DNA from: Phaeobacter bryozoorum | Lineage (GTDB): Bacteria; Pseudomonadota; Alphaproteobacteria; Rhodobacterales; Rhodobacteraceae | Reading direction: 5' to 3' (one strand) | NCBI RefSeq assembly: GCF_041893525.1 | Contig: NZ_CP169068.1 | DNA: 64,000 nt | Part shown: positions 33,761 through 47,653 of the stretch, piece by piece | How the letters are laid out: each line of letters begins with the position of its first letter | How positions within the stretch are numbered: the stretch's first letter is position 1 | Made by a program: the position numbers and the translations under genes | Notes under the pieces: model-generated | What the model was told of the DNA's origin: nothing | Seen by the model: the letters and a program-made list of their open reading frames with translations, nothing else | Databases searched by the model: none

Positions 33761-33772
33761 TGCTCTTTGACA
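33761..33772 (+). promoter_or_regulatory. boxA antitermination element of the rrn leader
   Basis: TGCTCTTTGACA matches the rRNA boxA consensus (TGCTCTTTAACA), the NusB/NusE binding site that protects untranslated rRNA transcripts from Rho. It lies about 290 bp before 16S, in the expected leader. Confidence 0.7.
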
Positions 33773-34062
33773 TTGATGATATCTGAAGAGATATGTGGGC
33801 GGTTTGGTTCATTCGATGGATCAACGTCTGTATATCAACGCTAGTAGGGCTTTTGTCCGATGATCTAGTGTCAGCTTCACTGTCTTGTTCGGCTTCGGTT
33901 TCTTTTGAAACCAAGCACAACAGACAGAGAAACATGATTGCAATTCCGGGTTCCTAGCCGGGTCTGGATCACGCCTAATCGCGCTCAAGTAGCCGAATAG
34001 GCGGTAGTGCAATCAAGATGTGCAGAGGTTCGAACGTCAAGGATAAGCATGTAAGTGCTTTT

Positions 34063-35719
<1,657 letters not shown>

Positions 35720-35795
35720 GGGGCCTTAGCTCAGCTGGGAGAGCGCCTGATTTGCATTCAGGAGGTCAGGAGTTCGATCCTCCTAGGCTCCACCA
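35720..35795 (+). tRNA. tRNA-Ala(TGC)
   Basis: The acceptor GGGGCCT pairs with AGGCTCC. The anticodon loop TTTGCAT gives TGC, and CCA is encoded. It is the first tRNA of the rRNA spacer. Confidence 0.98.
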
Positions 35796-35820
35796 CTCAT
35801 GCGAACGGCCCACATAGAAT

Positions 35821-35897
<77 letters not shown>

Positions 35898-36313
35898 TTC
35901 TGCAAGAGACGATTTGATCGTTAAGCATCCTGAGATGTTTAACCGTCCAATCGGACCGGATCGATGTTCCTTCGGGAAGGTTGATCACATTGACATCGTT
36001 TAGAGAGATACAATCAACAACACTGTTGGTCACCCGCGTGAGGGATCGACCTCAGTTTGGTGCTGACGGCCACTTATGTGGTCTGATGCGAGCCTTTGCA
36101 TCCGCCCTTTTCCTCGGGCGCGCGAGGGTCTGCCGGATTGAAACCACAGTGTTGTCCAAGTCAAGTACACTAACCCGGTTCATATTCCGCAAGGTTTATG
36201 AACCAATGTTCACTTCTATGAAGTGAGCGGGAAAGTATGCTTTTGGTTCAGAATAAGGCCACAGTTTCTTACCAGCTTCTGTGGCGTGACAGTTCACTGT
36301 CTTTTTCTGGACC
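35898..36313 (+). other. 16S-23S internal spacer, second part
   Basis: About 415 bp between tRNA-Ile and 23S with no gene. It should hold the processing stem of 23S rRNA. The end bases AGATCAAG of 23S pair with CTTGATCT at its 3' end. Confidence 0.6.
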
Positions 36314-39187
<2,874 letters not shown>

Positions 39188-39297
39188 GTTCCAGTAACAG
39201 GCAGTGACACAATGAACCAAAAGCAAAACAAACTTGGACTTCATCGCGATTGTATCTCGACGATCTCTCACAAAGATCGTCAATATGGATTTTCCTC

Positions 39298-39415
39298 GGT
39301 TTGGTGGTCATAGCGCAAGTGAAACACCCGGTCCCATCCCGAACCCGGAAGTTAAGCACTGTTGCGCCGATGGTACTGCGTCTTAAGGCGTGGGAGAGTA
39401 GGTCACCGCCAAACC
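39298..39415 (+). rRNA. rrf: 5S ribosomal RNA
   Basis: 118 nt. GGTTTGGTGG pairs with CCGCCAAACC, and the internal CCCATCCCGAACCCGGAAGT is typical 5S sequence. Confidence 0.96.
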
Positions 39416-39562
39416 TAGTAAAATCCATAAACTCTAAACGATAACAATAAAAAATACCTTCAGATATACCCCTCTGAAGGGATAAATGCTCAATCACAAC
39501 ATCAGTGATAAAGCAATTAATGGCTCAATTCGCGCAACGCGCCAGAGCATAAATAAAAATGT

Positions 39563-39639
<77 letters not shown>

Positions 39640-39665
39640 ACGCATCGATGAAATATCACAACATG

Positions 39666-39681
39666 GCGCCCCAAGGGGCGC
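39666..39681 (+). terminator. Probable terminator of the rRNA operon
   Basis: GCGCCCC AA GGGGCGC forms a compact GC-rich hairpin 27 bp after tRNA-fMet. Only TT follows, so it is a weak intrinsic terminator by sequence. Confidence 0.55.
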
Positions 39682-39801
39682 TTCTGGCGTTCGTAGCACT
39701 GGATGTGTGGAAACACAGATTTGGCCCGAGAAATATGGACAGTTGAGCTAGGTGGATTTCCCGCTCCTGATCCGGCAGCGTGCCGGGACGAAGGAGCGAC
39801 G

Positions 39802-40110
39802 ATGGCCAGACGACCCAGACGGAACCACAGCCCTGCATTCAAGGCGAAAGTCGCATTGGCAGCTTTGAAGGGCGACAAAGCGATGAGCGAATTGGCGACG
39901 CAGTTTGACGTTCATCCGAACGAGGTCGAGCAATGGAAAGACCAGCCCCTAGGCCGCGTGACAGACGTTTTTTGACGACAAGCCGAAGGCGTCGAAGGAG
40001 CCCGAGATCGATGTCAAATCGTTGCACGCGAAGATAGGCCAGTTGACGCTGGAAAACGTTTTTTTGGGCGAAGTGCTCGCCAAGGCCAGTCTGTTGAGAA
40101 CGCTTGCGGG
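39802..40110 (+). pseudogene. IS3-family transposase OrfA fragment, frameshifted
   Basis: ATG 39802 follows GAAGGAGCGACG and gives MARRPRRNHSPAFKAKVALA, the start of an IS3 OrfA, with the helix-turn-helix ELATQFDVHPNEVEQWKDQ. A run of six T at about 39969-39974 shifts the frame to an early stop. Removing one T restores FDDKPKASKEPEID then KSLHAKIGQLTLEN, the usual C-terminal helix of OrfA. No OrfB follows. It is a different IS3 subgroup from the copy at 4244. 39682-40343 contains no other gene. Confidence 0.8.
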
Positions 40111-40343
40111 GTCTCACGGCAGACGCAATGCTCCAGCCCTTGTCGCTCCCAGTCCTGCCAGCCGACAACCACCATCCCTTTCGTCCTTCCTCATGTGAGC
40201 TGTCTTGAAATCGTAGGCTGCATCTCTTTGACCATAAAGGACGAGGGACTGTGAACCGTTCTGGTGATGTGGCTTTTGTGGGCGGGCGGTTTCTGTTAAC
40301 GTTGGTTTAACAACAATACCGCCAGAGACAGGCAGTCGAGCAT

Positions 40344-41429
40344 ATGCAAACAGGCTTTCGAGGCACCTACGTCATTTCGTGGGGGCAGACCGAAGTGGAT
40401 GGTCTGCCGGGGGCGCCGGTGTCGGCACTGGCCGCCGGGGCAAGCTGGCGCTGGCGCGGGGCGCCGCTGCGGGTCGACGGGCCTGGCAATCTCCTGGAGC
40501 TGGAACCTGGCGATGCGGAGCGGGATCTGCGGCGCAACGCGGCGCGGTCCGTGCGCCGGTTGGTCGGGCTGGCGATCGAACTCGGACCGCAGGGGCGGGA
40601 CCGCCCGGCTGCCCGGCCGGAGGAGGACCGCCCGGAGACGGTGCTGCGGGATCGTTATTTCGTGGTGACCGACGGGCGGCGCAATTACACGGTGACGCTG
40701 ATTGATGTCGGGCCCGTGCAGCGGCCGCTGTTGATGTTTGTCGATTCTCAACCTCCGAGCGACAGGGATCTGTGGGTCGTCGATGTGCGGATGGACACAG
40801 GCGACCGACGCGATGTGCGGTCGCATACCGGCGTGATCTGTTTTACCCCCGGAACCATGCTGCGCACCCCTGCAGGGGCGACACCCGTTGAACAGCTGCA
40901 GGAAGGCGACTGGATCCAGACCCGCGACAGCGGCGCCCAGCAGATCCAGTGGATTGGCGCGCGGCGGATGACCGGCGCACGGCTGTTCGTCGCGCCTGAG
41001 CTGCGCCCGGTGCGGATCAGGGGAGGGGCGCTTGGCATCGAGCGGCCCGATGCGGATCTGCTGGTCTCGCCGAGCCATCGCATGCTGCTGCGGGGGCCGC
41101 ATGTGCAAAGCCTGTTCAACACGCCCGAGGTGCTGGTTGCGGCGCGCGATCTGATCAATGGTCGCGAGATTACGGTCGATACGCAGCTGCGCGAGGTCAC
41201 CTATATTCATGTCTTGTTGGCGGAGCATCAGGTGCTGTGGGCCAATGGGGTCGAGACGGAGAGCTTTCACCCCGCCCAGGCGGCGCTGAGCGCGCTGCGC
41301 GATGAGGATCGCGCCCGGCTGTTGCAGCAACTGCCGGATCTGGAAGTCGATGCGATGCGCTATGGCGAATTCGCGCGCCGCAATCTCAGCCAGCCGGAGG
41401 CGGCAATCCTGCGACATGCAGCAGCCTGA
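40344..41429 (+). CDS. Hint-domain (Hedgehog/intein-like) protein
   Basis: This 361-residue protein has a Hint domain beginning at Cys166 (ICFTPGTMLRTPAGATPVEQ), with LQEGDWIQTRDSGAQQIQWI and the SPSHRMLLR block. These are the splicing-type Cys and histidine-bearing motifs of Hint modules abundant in Rhodobacteraceae. The N-terminal part is not recognised. No C-terminal splice junction is clear, so the domain may self-cleave or simply be structural. ATG 40344 is preceded by AGGCAGTCGAGCAT. No RTX repeats are present, unlike many relatives. Confidence 0.8.
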   Translation: MQTGFRGTYVISWGQTEVDGLPGAPVSALAAGASWRWRGAPLRVDGPGNLLELEPGDAERDLRRNAARSVRRLVGLAIELGPQGRDRPAARPEEDRPETVLRDRYFVVTDGRRNYTVTLIDVGPVQRPLLMFVDSQPPSDRDLWVVDVRMDTGDRRDVRSHTGVICFTPGTMLRTPAGATPVEQLQEGDWIQTRDSGAQQIQWIGARRMTGARLFVAPELRPVRIRGGALGIERPDADLLVSPSHRMLLRGPHVQSLFNTPEVLVAARDLINGREITVDTQLREVTYIHVLLAEHQVLWANGVETESFHPAQAALSALRDEDRARLLQQLPDLEVDAMRYGEFARRNLSQPEAAILRHAAA

Positions 41430-41709
41430 CCGCCTGTCGGCCGCGCGCTGAGACCGTGCGACCGCGCGGCTGGCGGAGCCGTTTTTCCCTCTGCCTTTGG
41501 CAAGGCGCGATAGGGGCGGAAAAGCTGGTTGACTCTCTCTCGCCCTCGTCTATACACGCGGCTTCATTGGTGTTGGCGGCTCCCGCAAGGGAATGCCTGT
41601 CATGCCCGAAGAGCGCAAGGATCACCCGGTCCTTCGCGACACGGAGCAAGAGGACAACGCCCTTCGATGCAGCCCTTTGGGGTGCGACCAAAACTGAAGG
41701 AGATCAGCC

Positions 41710-42330
41710 GTGACCAAACGCACGTCTGCCAAGTACAAAATTGACCGCCGTATGGGCGAAAACATCTGGGGCCGTCCGAAGTCCCCGGTGAACCGTCGTG
41801 AATACGGCCCCGGCCAGCACGGCCAGCGCCGCAAGGGCAAACTGTCCGATTTCGGTATCCAGCTGCGCGCCAAGCAGAAGCTCAAGGGCTACTACGGCGA
41901 CCTGACCGAGAAGCAGTTCCGTCGCATCTACGCCGAAGCTGAGCGTGTTAAAGGCGACACCGGTGAAAACCTCATTGGTCTGTTGGAGCGCCGCCTGGAC
42001 GCGGTTGTGTACCGTGCCAAATTCGTTGCAACCGTTTTTGCGGCCCGTCAGTTCGTGAACCACGGTCACGTTCTGGTCAACGGCAAGCGCGTGAACATCC
42101 CCTCCTACCGCGTTAAGGAAGGCGATGTGATCGAGGTTCGCGAGAAGTCCAAGCAAATGACCGCACTGCTGGAAGCTGTTCAGCTGGCAGAGCGTGACGT
42201 TCCTGACTACGTCGAAGCCGACCACTCCAAGATGACCGCCACTTTCGTGCGCGCACCGGGCCTGTCCGACGTGCCGTACCCGGTTGTGATGGAACCGAAC
42301 CTGGTCGTCGAATTCTACGCCAAGAACTAA
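41710..42330 (+). CDS. rpsD: 30S ribosomal protein S4
   Basis: A 206-residue S4, a primary 16S rRNA-binding protein of the small-subunit body. It starts MTKRTSAKYKIDRRMGENIW. It contains SPVNRREYGPGQHGQRRKGK and the S4 RNA-binding domain (RRLDAVVYRAKFVATVFAARQFVNHGHVLVNG). GTG 41710 has a strong AAGGAGATCAGCC site. It stands alone, as is common in Alphaproteobacteria. The 280-bp gap before it probably holds its promoter and leader. Confidence 0.98.
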   Translation: MTKRTSAKYKIDRRMGENIWGRPKSPVNRREYGPGQHGQRRKGKLSDFGIQLRAKQKLKGYYGDLTEKQFRRIYAEAERVKGDTGENLIGLLERRLDAVVYRAKFVATVFAARQFVNHGHVLVNGKRVNIPSYRVKEGDVIEVREKSKQMTALLEAVQLAERDVPDYVEADHSKMTATFVRAPGLSDVPYPVVMEPNLVVEFYAKN

Positions 42331-42355
42331 GTCCTGTCCGAACCGGACACGACAG

Positions 42356-42385
42356 AAAGGGGCTGCCATCTGGCGGCCCCTTTTT
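42356..42385 (+). terminator. Rho-independent terminator of rpsD
   Basis: AAGGGGCTGCC, loop ATCT and GGCGGCCCCTT form a stem with one mismatch, followed by TTT, 25 bp after the stop codon. Confidence 0.88.
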
Positions 42386-42536
42386 CATTTGCTACCGCAG
42401 CGGAGGGTCACTGGTGATCGCCTGGGGTGACAGGTGCCGCCCGCCGCTGCCGCCATTTGCGATTGCCAGCTGCCCCTTTGCGGACCTATCCTTTTTGCAG
42501 ACGCCCGCTCAGAGGTGATGAACAGGAAGGTAGACG

Positions 42537-43121
42537 ATGAAAATGACCCGTATTCTGGGGATGGCTGCAATGGCAGCTGTCACCGCAACACTCACAGCAA
42601 CACTCTCATGGGCGGCGCCCCTGCGCCTGACCCCGGCAAACCCGCAACCGACGGGGCTGAAGCCGGGTCTGTCGGTGCGCTATGCCTATCCCGACGACGT
42701 CAAGACGCTGCGCGCCGCTGCCAAGGCGCTGGAGGCCGGAGCCGAGGTCGGACCGCCGCTCAAGGGGCTTGACTATCGCGATACCAGCATCGGGCAGAAT
42801 GCCCTCACCTCCAAACGCTCGGAGCATGTCGCGGCTGACATCCGTGGCTATGTGCGTTTTGATGCGCCGGGCATCTATACGATTGATTTCCTCACCAATG
42901 ATGGCATCCGGGCGACGATCGGCGGCAAGGTGGTCGGCAAATTCGATGGTCGGCAGACCTGTCAGGAGACCTTTGCCCAGCAGGTGGAGGTGCCGCAAGC
43001 CGGCTGGTATCCGATCCATGTGCTGTATTTTCAGCGGCTGAATACCTCCTGCCTGCATATGCGCATGGGGCCAAAGGGCAGCCGTGTCACCTGGATGCCG
43101 AACAAGGCTTTTGGCCGCTGA
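42537..43121 (+). CDS. Secreted PA14-like beta-sandwich protein
   Basis: A 194-residue protein with a signal peptide (MAAMAAVTATLTATLSWAAP, cleavage after WA). The domain resembles PA14-like carbohydrate-binding modules: DIRGYVRFDAPGIYTIDFLT, then NDGIRATIGGKVV, then QAGWYPIHVLYFQR. Two cysteines (CQETF and CLHMRMG) could form a disulphide in the periplasm. AACAGGAAGGTAGACG supports ATG 42537. Function beyond probable glycan binding is unknown. Confidence 0.7.
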   Translation: MKMTRILGMAAMAAVTATLTATLSWAAPLRLTPANPQPTGLKPGLSVRYAYPDDVKTLRAAAKALEAGAEVGPPLKGLDYRDTSIGQNALTSKRSEHVAADIRGYVRFDAPGIYTIDFLTNDGIRATIGGKVVGKFDGRQTCQETFAQQVEVPQAGWYPIHVLYFQRLNTSCLHMRMGPKGSRVTWMPNKAFGR

Positions 43122-43163
43122 CAGGACTGCGGATTAGCGGTGACCGGTTGCGGGCGCCTGCGG

Positions 43164-43625
43164 CTATAGCGGCAGCGGGCGTCCTTCGGCGATGGCTTCC
43201 ATGGCGAAATACGACGTGACGCTGTCCAGCTCGACACCTTCGATCAGGCGCTGGTAGACCTTGTCGTAACTGGCCATATCCTCGGTCACGACCTTCAGCT
43301 GGTAATCGTAATCGCCGCCGATGCGGTGGAAATCGACCACCTCGGGGATGGTCAGCACATGGCGGCGAAAGGTCTGCAACCATTCCGCCGAATGGTGACG
43401 TGTGCGCAGCATCACAAAGACCACCAGATCCAGCCCCAGCTGCTTGCGGTCCAGACGGGCGGTGGTGCCCTGCATCAGGCCGCTTTCGCTCAGGGTTTTC
43501 AGGCGTCTCCAGCAGGCGTTCTGCGACAGGCCGACCTGCTCTGCCAGATCGCGCTGCGAGAGGCTGGCGTCACGCTGCAGGGCGCGCAGCAGGGCCAGGT
43601 CGATGTTATCCAGCTTATGGGTCAT
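43164..43625 (-). CDS. Lrp/AsnC-family transcriptional regulator
   Basis: A 153-residue regulator. The helix-turn-helix (SLSQRDLAEQVGLSQNACWRRLKTL) starts near residue 23. The C-terminal RAM effector domain follows (TIPEVVDFHRIGGDYDYQLKVV). Such proteins respond to amino acids. It is divergent from hisC-tyrA across about 150 bp, so control of those genes is plausible. ATG 43625 (MTHKLDNIDLALL) is the conventional start; an upstream TTG is unlikely. Confidence 0.9.
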   Translation of the reverse strand: MTHKLDNIDLALLRALQRDASLSQRDLAEQVGLSQNACWRRLKTLSESGLMQGTTARLDRKQLGLDLVVFVMLRTRHHSAEWLQTFRRHVLTIPEVVDFHRIGGDYDYQLKVVTEDMASYDKVYQRLIEGVELDSVTSYFAMEAIAEGRPLPL

Positions 43626-43777
43626 GGCCCCATCATGGCGGCGGGCATGGCGGAGTTCAATCACTCAGTGCAGCCAACGGACGGGACCGGGACATTGCAA
43701 TCCGGCAAGAGGCGTCTTGCCGCTTTCCCATTGCTGCCAAGGCGGTTATTACGAGGCGGCATCAAGGAGCATCTACC

Positions 43778-44863
43778 ATGACCCACATCGCGCCGCAGCC
43801 TGGCATATTGGACATCGCCCTTTATGAGGGCGGGGCTGCCCATGTGAAAGGGGTGAGCAATGTGACCAAGCTCTCCTCCAATGAAAACCCATTGGGGCCA
43901 AGCCCGAAAGCCATTGAGGCAATGCAGGCGGCGGTCTCTCAGATGCACCGGTATCCGAGTTCCGATCACAGCGCCCTGCGTCAGGCGATTGGCGAGGTCT
44001 ACGGCCTGCCGGCGGAGCAGATCATCTGCGGGGCGGGCAGTGACGAGATTATCACCTTTCTCTGTCAGGCCTATGCGGGGCCGGGGGATGAGGTTCTGTT
44101 CACCGAGCATGGCTTTGCCATGTATCGCATCAGCGCCCTGGCGGCCGGGGCGACCCCGGTCGAGGTGGCGGAACGCGAACGCGTCACCGATGTCGATGCG
44201 CTGCTGGCCGGATGCAGCGAGCGCACGCGGCTGGTGTTCATCGCCAATCCCAACAATCCTACCGGCACGATGATCGGCACCGCTGATCTGGCCCGGCTCG
44301 CCGATGGTCTGCCACGGGGGGCACTGCTGGTGCTGGATGGCGCCTATGCGGAATATGTCGAAGATTATGACGCCGGGGCCGAGCTGGTGGCCAGCCGCGA
44401 CAATGTGGTGATGACGCGCACCTTCTCCAAGATCTACGGGCTGGGTGGCGCTCGGGTCGGCTGGGGCTATGCGCCGAAAGTTATCATTGACGTGCTGAAC
44501 CGGGTGCGCGGTCCGTTCAATCTGTCGTCCACCGCTCTTGCCGGGGCGGAGGCAGCGGTGCGGGATACGGAGTATACCGAACATTGCCGTCAGGAAAACG
44601 CCAGGTGGCGCGGCTGGCTGGCCGAGGCGCTGGCGGAGTTGGGTGTGCCTTCAGACACCTCCTGTGCGAATTTCATTCTGGCGCGCTTTGCCAGCCCGGA
44701 AGAAGCGGGCGCCTGCGATGCCTTCCTTCAGTCGCGCGGGCTGATCGTGCGCCGGGTGAGCGGATACAAGCTGCCCGCAGCGCTGCGGATCACCGTGGGC
44801 GATGAGACCGCATGCAAGCAACTGGTTGCGGCTGTGAAGGCGTTCAAGGATGGCGCGGCATGA
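43778..44863 (+). CDS. hisC: Histidinol-phosphate aminotransferase
   Basis: A 361-residue PLP enzyme that converts imidazole-acetol phosphate to histidinol phosphate. Next to tyrA it may also transaminate prephenate or aromatic keto acids. Motifs include LSSNENPLGPSPKAIEAMQ, FIANPNNPTGTMI, LDGAYAEYVEDYD and the PLP lysine in RTFSKIYGLGGARVGW, ending VSGYKLPAALRITVG. CAAGGAGCATCTACC supports ATG 43778. The stop overlaps the tyrA start (ATGA). It lies away from other histidine genes, as in other Alphaproteobacteria. Confidence 0.93.
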   Translation: MTHIAPQPGILDIALYEGGAAHVKGVSNVTKLSSNENPLGPSPKAIEAMQAAVSQMHRYPSSDHSALRQAIGEVYGLPAEQIICGAGSDEIITFLCQAYAGPGDEVLFTEHGFAMYRISALAAGATPVEVAERERVTDVDALLAGCSERTRLVFIANPNNPTGTMIGTADLARLADGLPRGALLVLDGAYAEYVEDYDAGAELVASRDNVVMTRTFSKIYGLGGARVGWGYAPKVIIDVLNRVRGPFNLSSTALAGAEAAVRDTEYTEHCRQENARWRGWLAEALAELGVPSDTSCANFILARFASPEEAGACDAFLQSRGLIVRRVSGYKLPAALRITVGDETACKQLVAAVKAFKDGAA

Positions 44864-45780
44864 GCGCGCCGATCTACAACCGCATCGCGCTGATTGGTCT
44901 TGGCCTGATCGCCTCCTCCATGGCACATGCCATTCGCCGTGGCGGGCTGGCAGGCGAGATCACCGGCTATGCCCGCAGCGCACAGACCCGCGACACCGCG
45001 CGCCGGATCAACCTGTGTGATCGTGTCTGCGAGACGGCTGCGGAGGCAGCGCAGGACGCTGATCTGGTCGTGCTCTGTGTGCCTGTGGGGGCGATGGATG
45101 CTGTGATGGCGGAGATTGCACCGGTGCTGAAACCCGGTGCCACGGTTTCCGACGTGGGGTCGGTCAAACGCCATGTGATCGACGCGGTGTTGCCGCATAT
45201 CCCCGACGGGGTGCATTTCGTGCCGGCCCACCCATTGGCGGGCACCGAACATTCCGGGCCCGAGGCCGGGTTTGCCGAGCTTTATGACAACCGCTGGTGC
45301 CTGCTGGTGCCGGTAGAGGGCTGCGAGCGCGCCCCGGTGGACCGGTTGCGCCGGCTCTGGGAGGGGATGGGCTCCAACGTCGATGAGATGGACGCGGATC
45401 ACCATGATCTGGTTCTGGCGGTGACCTCGCATGCGCCGCATCTGATTGCCTATACGATGGTTGGCGTGGCTGATGACCTGCGCCGGGTGACCGATAGCGA
45501 GGTGATCAAATACTCGGCTGCGGGATTTCGTGACTTCACCCGAATTGCCGCCTCCGATCCGACGATGTGGCGGGATGTATTCCTGACCAACAAGGATGCG
45601 ACGCTGGAAATTCTGGGACGTTTCACCGAGGAGCTGTTTGCCCTGCAACGGGCCATCCGCACCGGGGATGGGGAGCATCTGCACCAGTATTTCACCCGCA
45701 CCCGGGCCATCCGCCGGGGCATTATCGAGGCCGGGCAGGACACGGCGGCGCCGAACTTCGGCCGCGAGACCAAGTCATGA
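44860..45780 (+). CDS. tyrA: Prephenate/arogenate dehydrogenase
   Basis: A 306-residue NAD(P)-dependent dehydrogenase of tyrosine synthesis that oxidises and decarboxylates prephenate or arogenate. The Rossmann motif is IALIGLGLIASSMAHAIR. The catalytic region contains HFVPAHPLAGTEHSGPEAG and the conserved TSHAPHLIAYTM. There is no chorismate mutase or ACT domain, so it is a TyrC/cyclohexadienyl type. Start and stop are both in ATGA overlaps with hisC and the extensin-like gene. Confidence 0.93.
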   Translation: MSAPIYNRIALIGLGLIASSMAHAIRRGGLAGEITGYARSAQTRDTARRINLCDRVCETAAEAAQDADLVVLCVPVGAMDAVMAEIAPVLKPGATVSDVGSVKRHVIDAVLPHIPDGVHFVPAHPLAGTEHSGPEAGFAELYDNRWCLLVPVEGCERAPVDRLRRLWEGMGSNVDEMDADHHDLVLAVTSHAPHLIAYTMVGVADDLRRVTDSEVIKYSAAGFRDFTRIAASDPTMWRDVFLTNKDATLEILGRFTEELFALQRAIRTGDGEHLHQYFTRTRAIRRGIIEAGQDTAAPNFGRETKS

Positions 45781-46652
45781 GGCGCGGCTGGCGGTCGGGG
45801 GCGCAAGCGGTTGCGACGGCAGCCGGGCTGATCGTCATGATCGCCGTCAGCGCCGGGGCCACTGCGGCCAATGCGCCTGACCGCTCGCTGCGGCCCAATG
45901 CGCGCCCGGATCCGGCGGCTGTCGCCGCTTTGACGCCGACGCCCGCCGCTGCTGCGGTCACCGTTTCATCGGATCTGCGCCCGCAAGGGCGACCGCCGTC
46001 TGAACAGGCCGTCGCCATGGCTGCGCTGCGCCTGCCGATGATGCCGACCGGTCCAGAGGCCTCTCTGCGTCCGCATCTGCGGCCCGGCGATCTGGCGGAG
46101 AAAATCCTGTTCGGCAAACGCAAACGCCGCAAGACCTCGGTCTGCGGTGATATCGACATTCAGGGAGCAGAGGTGGGTGCCGTACCGGGGCGTCTGAACG
46201 GCTGCGGCGCAAAGAATGCGGTGCGGGTGCGCTCGGTTGCCGGGGTGACGCTCAGCCAGCAGTCGGTGATGACCTGCGACACCGCCCGCGCGCTCAAGAA
46301 ATGGGTGGAGCGGGATGTGGTCAAGGCCTTTGGCCGGCGTGACAAGGTGGTGGCCCTGAGGGTGGCGGCGCATTATTCCTGCCGCACCCGGAACAACCGG
46401 CCGGGCGCAAAGATCTCAGAACATGGTCGGGCCAAGGCGATTGATATCTCGGGCTTCGTTCTGGAGAGCGGCAAGGTGATCACGGTGCTGAAAGGCTGGA
46501 CCGCGCGCGCCACGCGCAAGGGGCTGCGGAAGATGTGGAAAGGTGCCTGTGGCCCGTTTGGCACCGTGCTGGGGCCGCTTTCGGACCGGTACCATCTGGA
46601 TCATTTCCATCTGGACGTCGCCCGCCATCGCGGTGGTCCTTATTGCCGCTAG
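45777..46652 (+). CDS. Extensin-like family protein
   Basis: A 291-residue exported protein with a signal segment (AAGLIVMIAVSAGATAANA), an Ala/Pro-rich spacer, then the extensin-like C-terminal domain. The domain includes VCGDIDIQGAEVG, HYSCRTRNNRPGAKISEHGR, KAIDISGF and YHLDHFHLDV. The His/Asp pattern (SEHGRAKAIDI and HFHLD) resembles LAS-type peptidases, so a wall amidase role is possible. It is third in the hisC-tyrA chain through an ATGA overlap. Its TAG stop overlaps the stop of the convergent DUF2125 gene (CTAG). Confidence 0.85.
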   Translation: MRRGWRSGAQAVATAAGLIVMIAVSAGATAANAPDRSLRPNARPDPAAVAALTPTPAAAAVTVSSDLRPQGRPPSEQAVAMAALRLPMMPTGPEASLRPHLRPGDLAEKILFGKRKRRKTSVCGDIDIQGAEVGAVPGRLNGCGAKNAVRVRSVAGVTLSQQSVMTCDTARALKKWVERDVVKAFGRRDKVVALRVAAHYSCRTRNNRPGAKISEHGRAKAIDISGFVLESGKVITVLKGWTARATRKGLRKMWKGACGPFGTVLGPLSDRYHLDHFHLDVARHRGGPYCR

Positions 46653-47653
46653 CGCAGGATCAGACGGGGCGCTGGACCGATCGGCAGCGGACCGAGTGTG
46701 ACATAGCCGGAGCGCAAAGTCAGCGGCAGATCAAGGTCGCGATGGTTGCCGCCAAGCCCGGCAAAGACCCGCAAAACCCGCTCAATCCCGGAGCGCGCAG
46801 TCGGGTGCAGGCTGCCTGAGGCTTCGGCCATTTGCAGGATGTCCTGCCAGTTTTCAACCTGAAGCGCGAGATCGCCCTCTGGCAGGCCGGTCTCATCCAG
46901 ACGCAGCTCGCCTGTCGCCTTGATGCGCATCGGGCCCCAGCGGGCCTCGGCCAGATGCAGCGAAATCTGGCGCGGCTGCGGGCGGCGCAGCTCAATCGCG
47001 CTGCGGTTCCAGCTGGTGTCGAACCCCACATTCATGTCGAGCGTGACCGTCTCCAGCCGCTCGGGAAGCCCCTCGGTCGCCGCTAACCGCTGGCGCAACA
47101 GCGGGTGAGGGGACACACCCTGCGCATCGGCGTGGATCTGGTAGTGGTTCTGCGCATCGGTCCGCGTCATCTCCAGCAGGACCGCCTGACCGCTCAGCTC
47201 GGGTTTGCCATTGCTCTGTATCGTCCAGTTTCTGGCCATCATGTGCAGCTGTTCCAGGTCCAGCGCGGATCCCGGTGCCAGTTGCAGCTCGGCCCGCAGC
47301 CCCTCGGCGTGCAGGATCGCGGTGCTGTCGAAATAGGAGAACCGTTGTGGTGTCGGCGGCAGCAGAAGCGTCACGGTGCCGGGCCAGAGTGCAAGGCTGC
47401 GGATGTCGAGCCAATCGGCACGCCATGCGGTGCCGGTGCCCGGATCGGCGAGGGCCGGGGTGGTGATCCGGTGATGGTGATAGAGTGGATAGCCGGAGGT
47501 GCGCAGCGTGGCATAATCGGCCTGCCAACCCTGCCGCTGCTGCTCGGCAAACCAGCCATCCAGCCCCTGACGCAGGCCCCAGGCGGCAACCGCCCAGTAA
47601 AGGCTCCAGACGGAGACCGAAATGAGCAGCATTTTTGTCCAACGGATCATCAT
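46649..47653 (-). CDS. DUF2125 family protein
   Basis: A 334-residue protein of the alphaproteobacterial DUF2125 family, function unknown. One N-terminal membrane helix (MLLISVSVWSLYWAVAAWGL) anchors a periplasmic part. The family pattern WFAEQQRQGWQADYATLRTS with GYPLYHH is visible, and the sequence ends LGPLPIGPAPRL. It is divergent from the ChaC-like gene and convergent with the extensin-like gene. Confidence 0.83.
   Translation of the reverse strand: MMIRWTKMLLISVSVWSLYWAVAAWGLRQGLDGWFAEQQRQGWQADYATLRTSGYPLYHHHRITTPALADPGTGTAWRADWLDIRSLALWPGTVTLLLPPTPQRFSYFDSTAILHAEGLRAELQLAPGSALDLEQLHMMARNWTIQSNGKPELSGQAVLLEMTRTDAQNHYQIHADAQGVSPHPLLRQRLAATEGLPERLETVTLDMNVGFDTSWNRSAIELRRPQPRQISLHLAEARWGPMRIKATGELRLDETGLPEGDLALQVENWQDILQMAEASGSLHPTARSGIERVLRVFAGLGGNHRDLDLPLTLRSGYVTLGPLPIGPAPRLILR

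Larger units (their letters stand above)
33290..34062 (+). promoter_or_regulatory. rRNA operon upstream region and leader
   Basis: No gene is supported. 33300-33420 is very rich in G and T on the plus strand with several GGG runs. 33634-33696 holds three imperfect 21-bp repeats. From about 33740 the leader of the rRNA transcript can be read, including a boxA. The rrn promoter is expected between about 33500 and 33750, but I cannot fix it. Confidence 0.5.
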
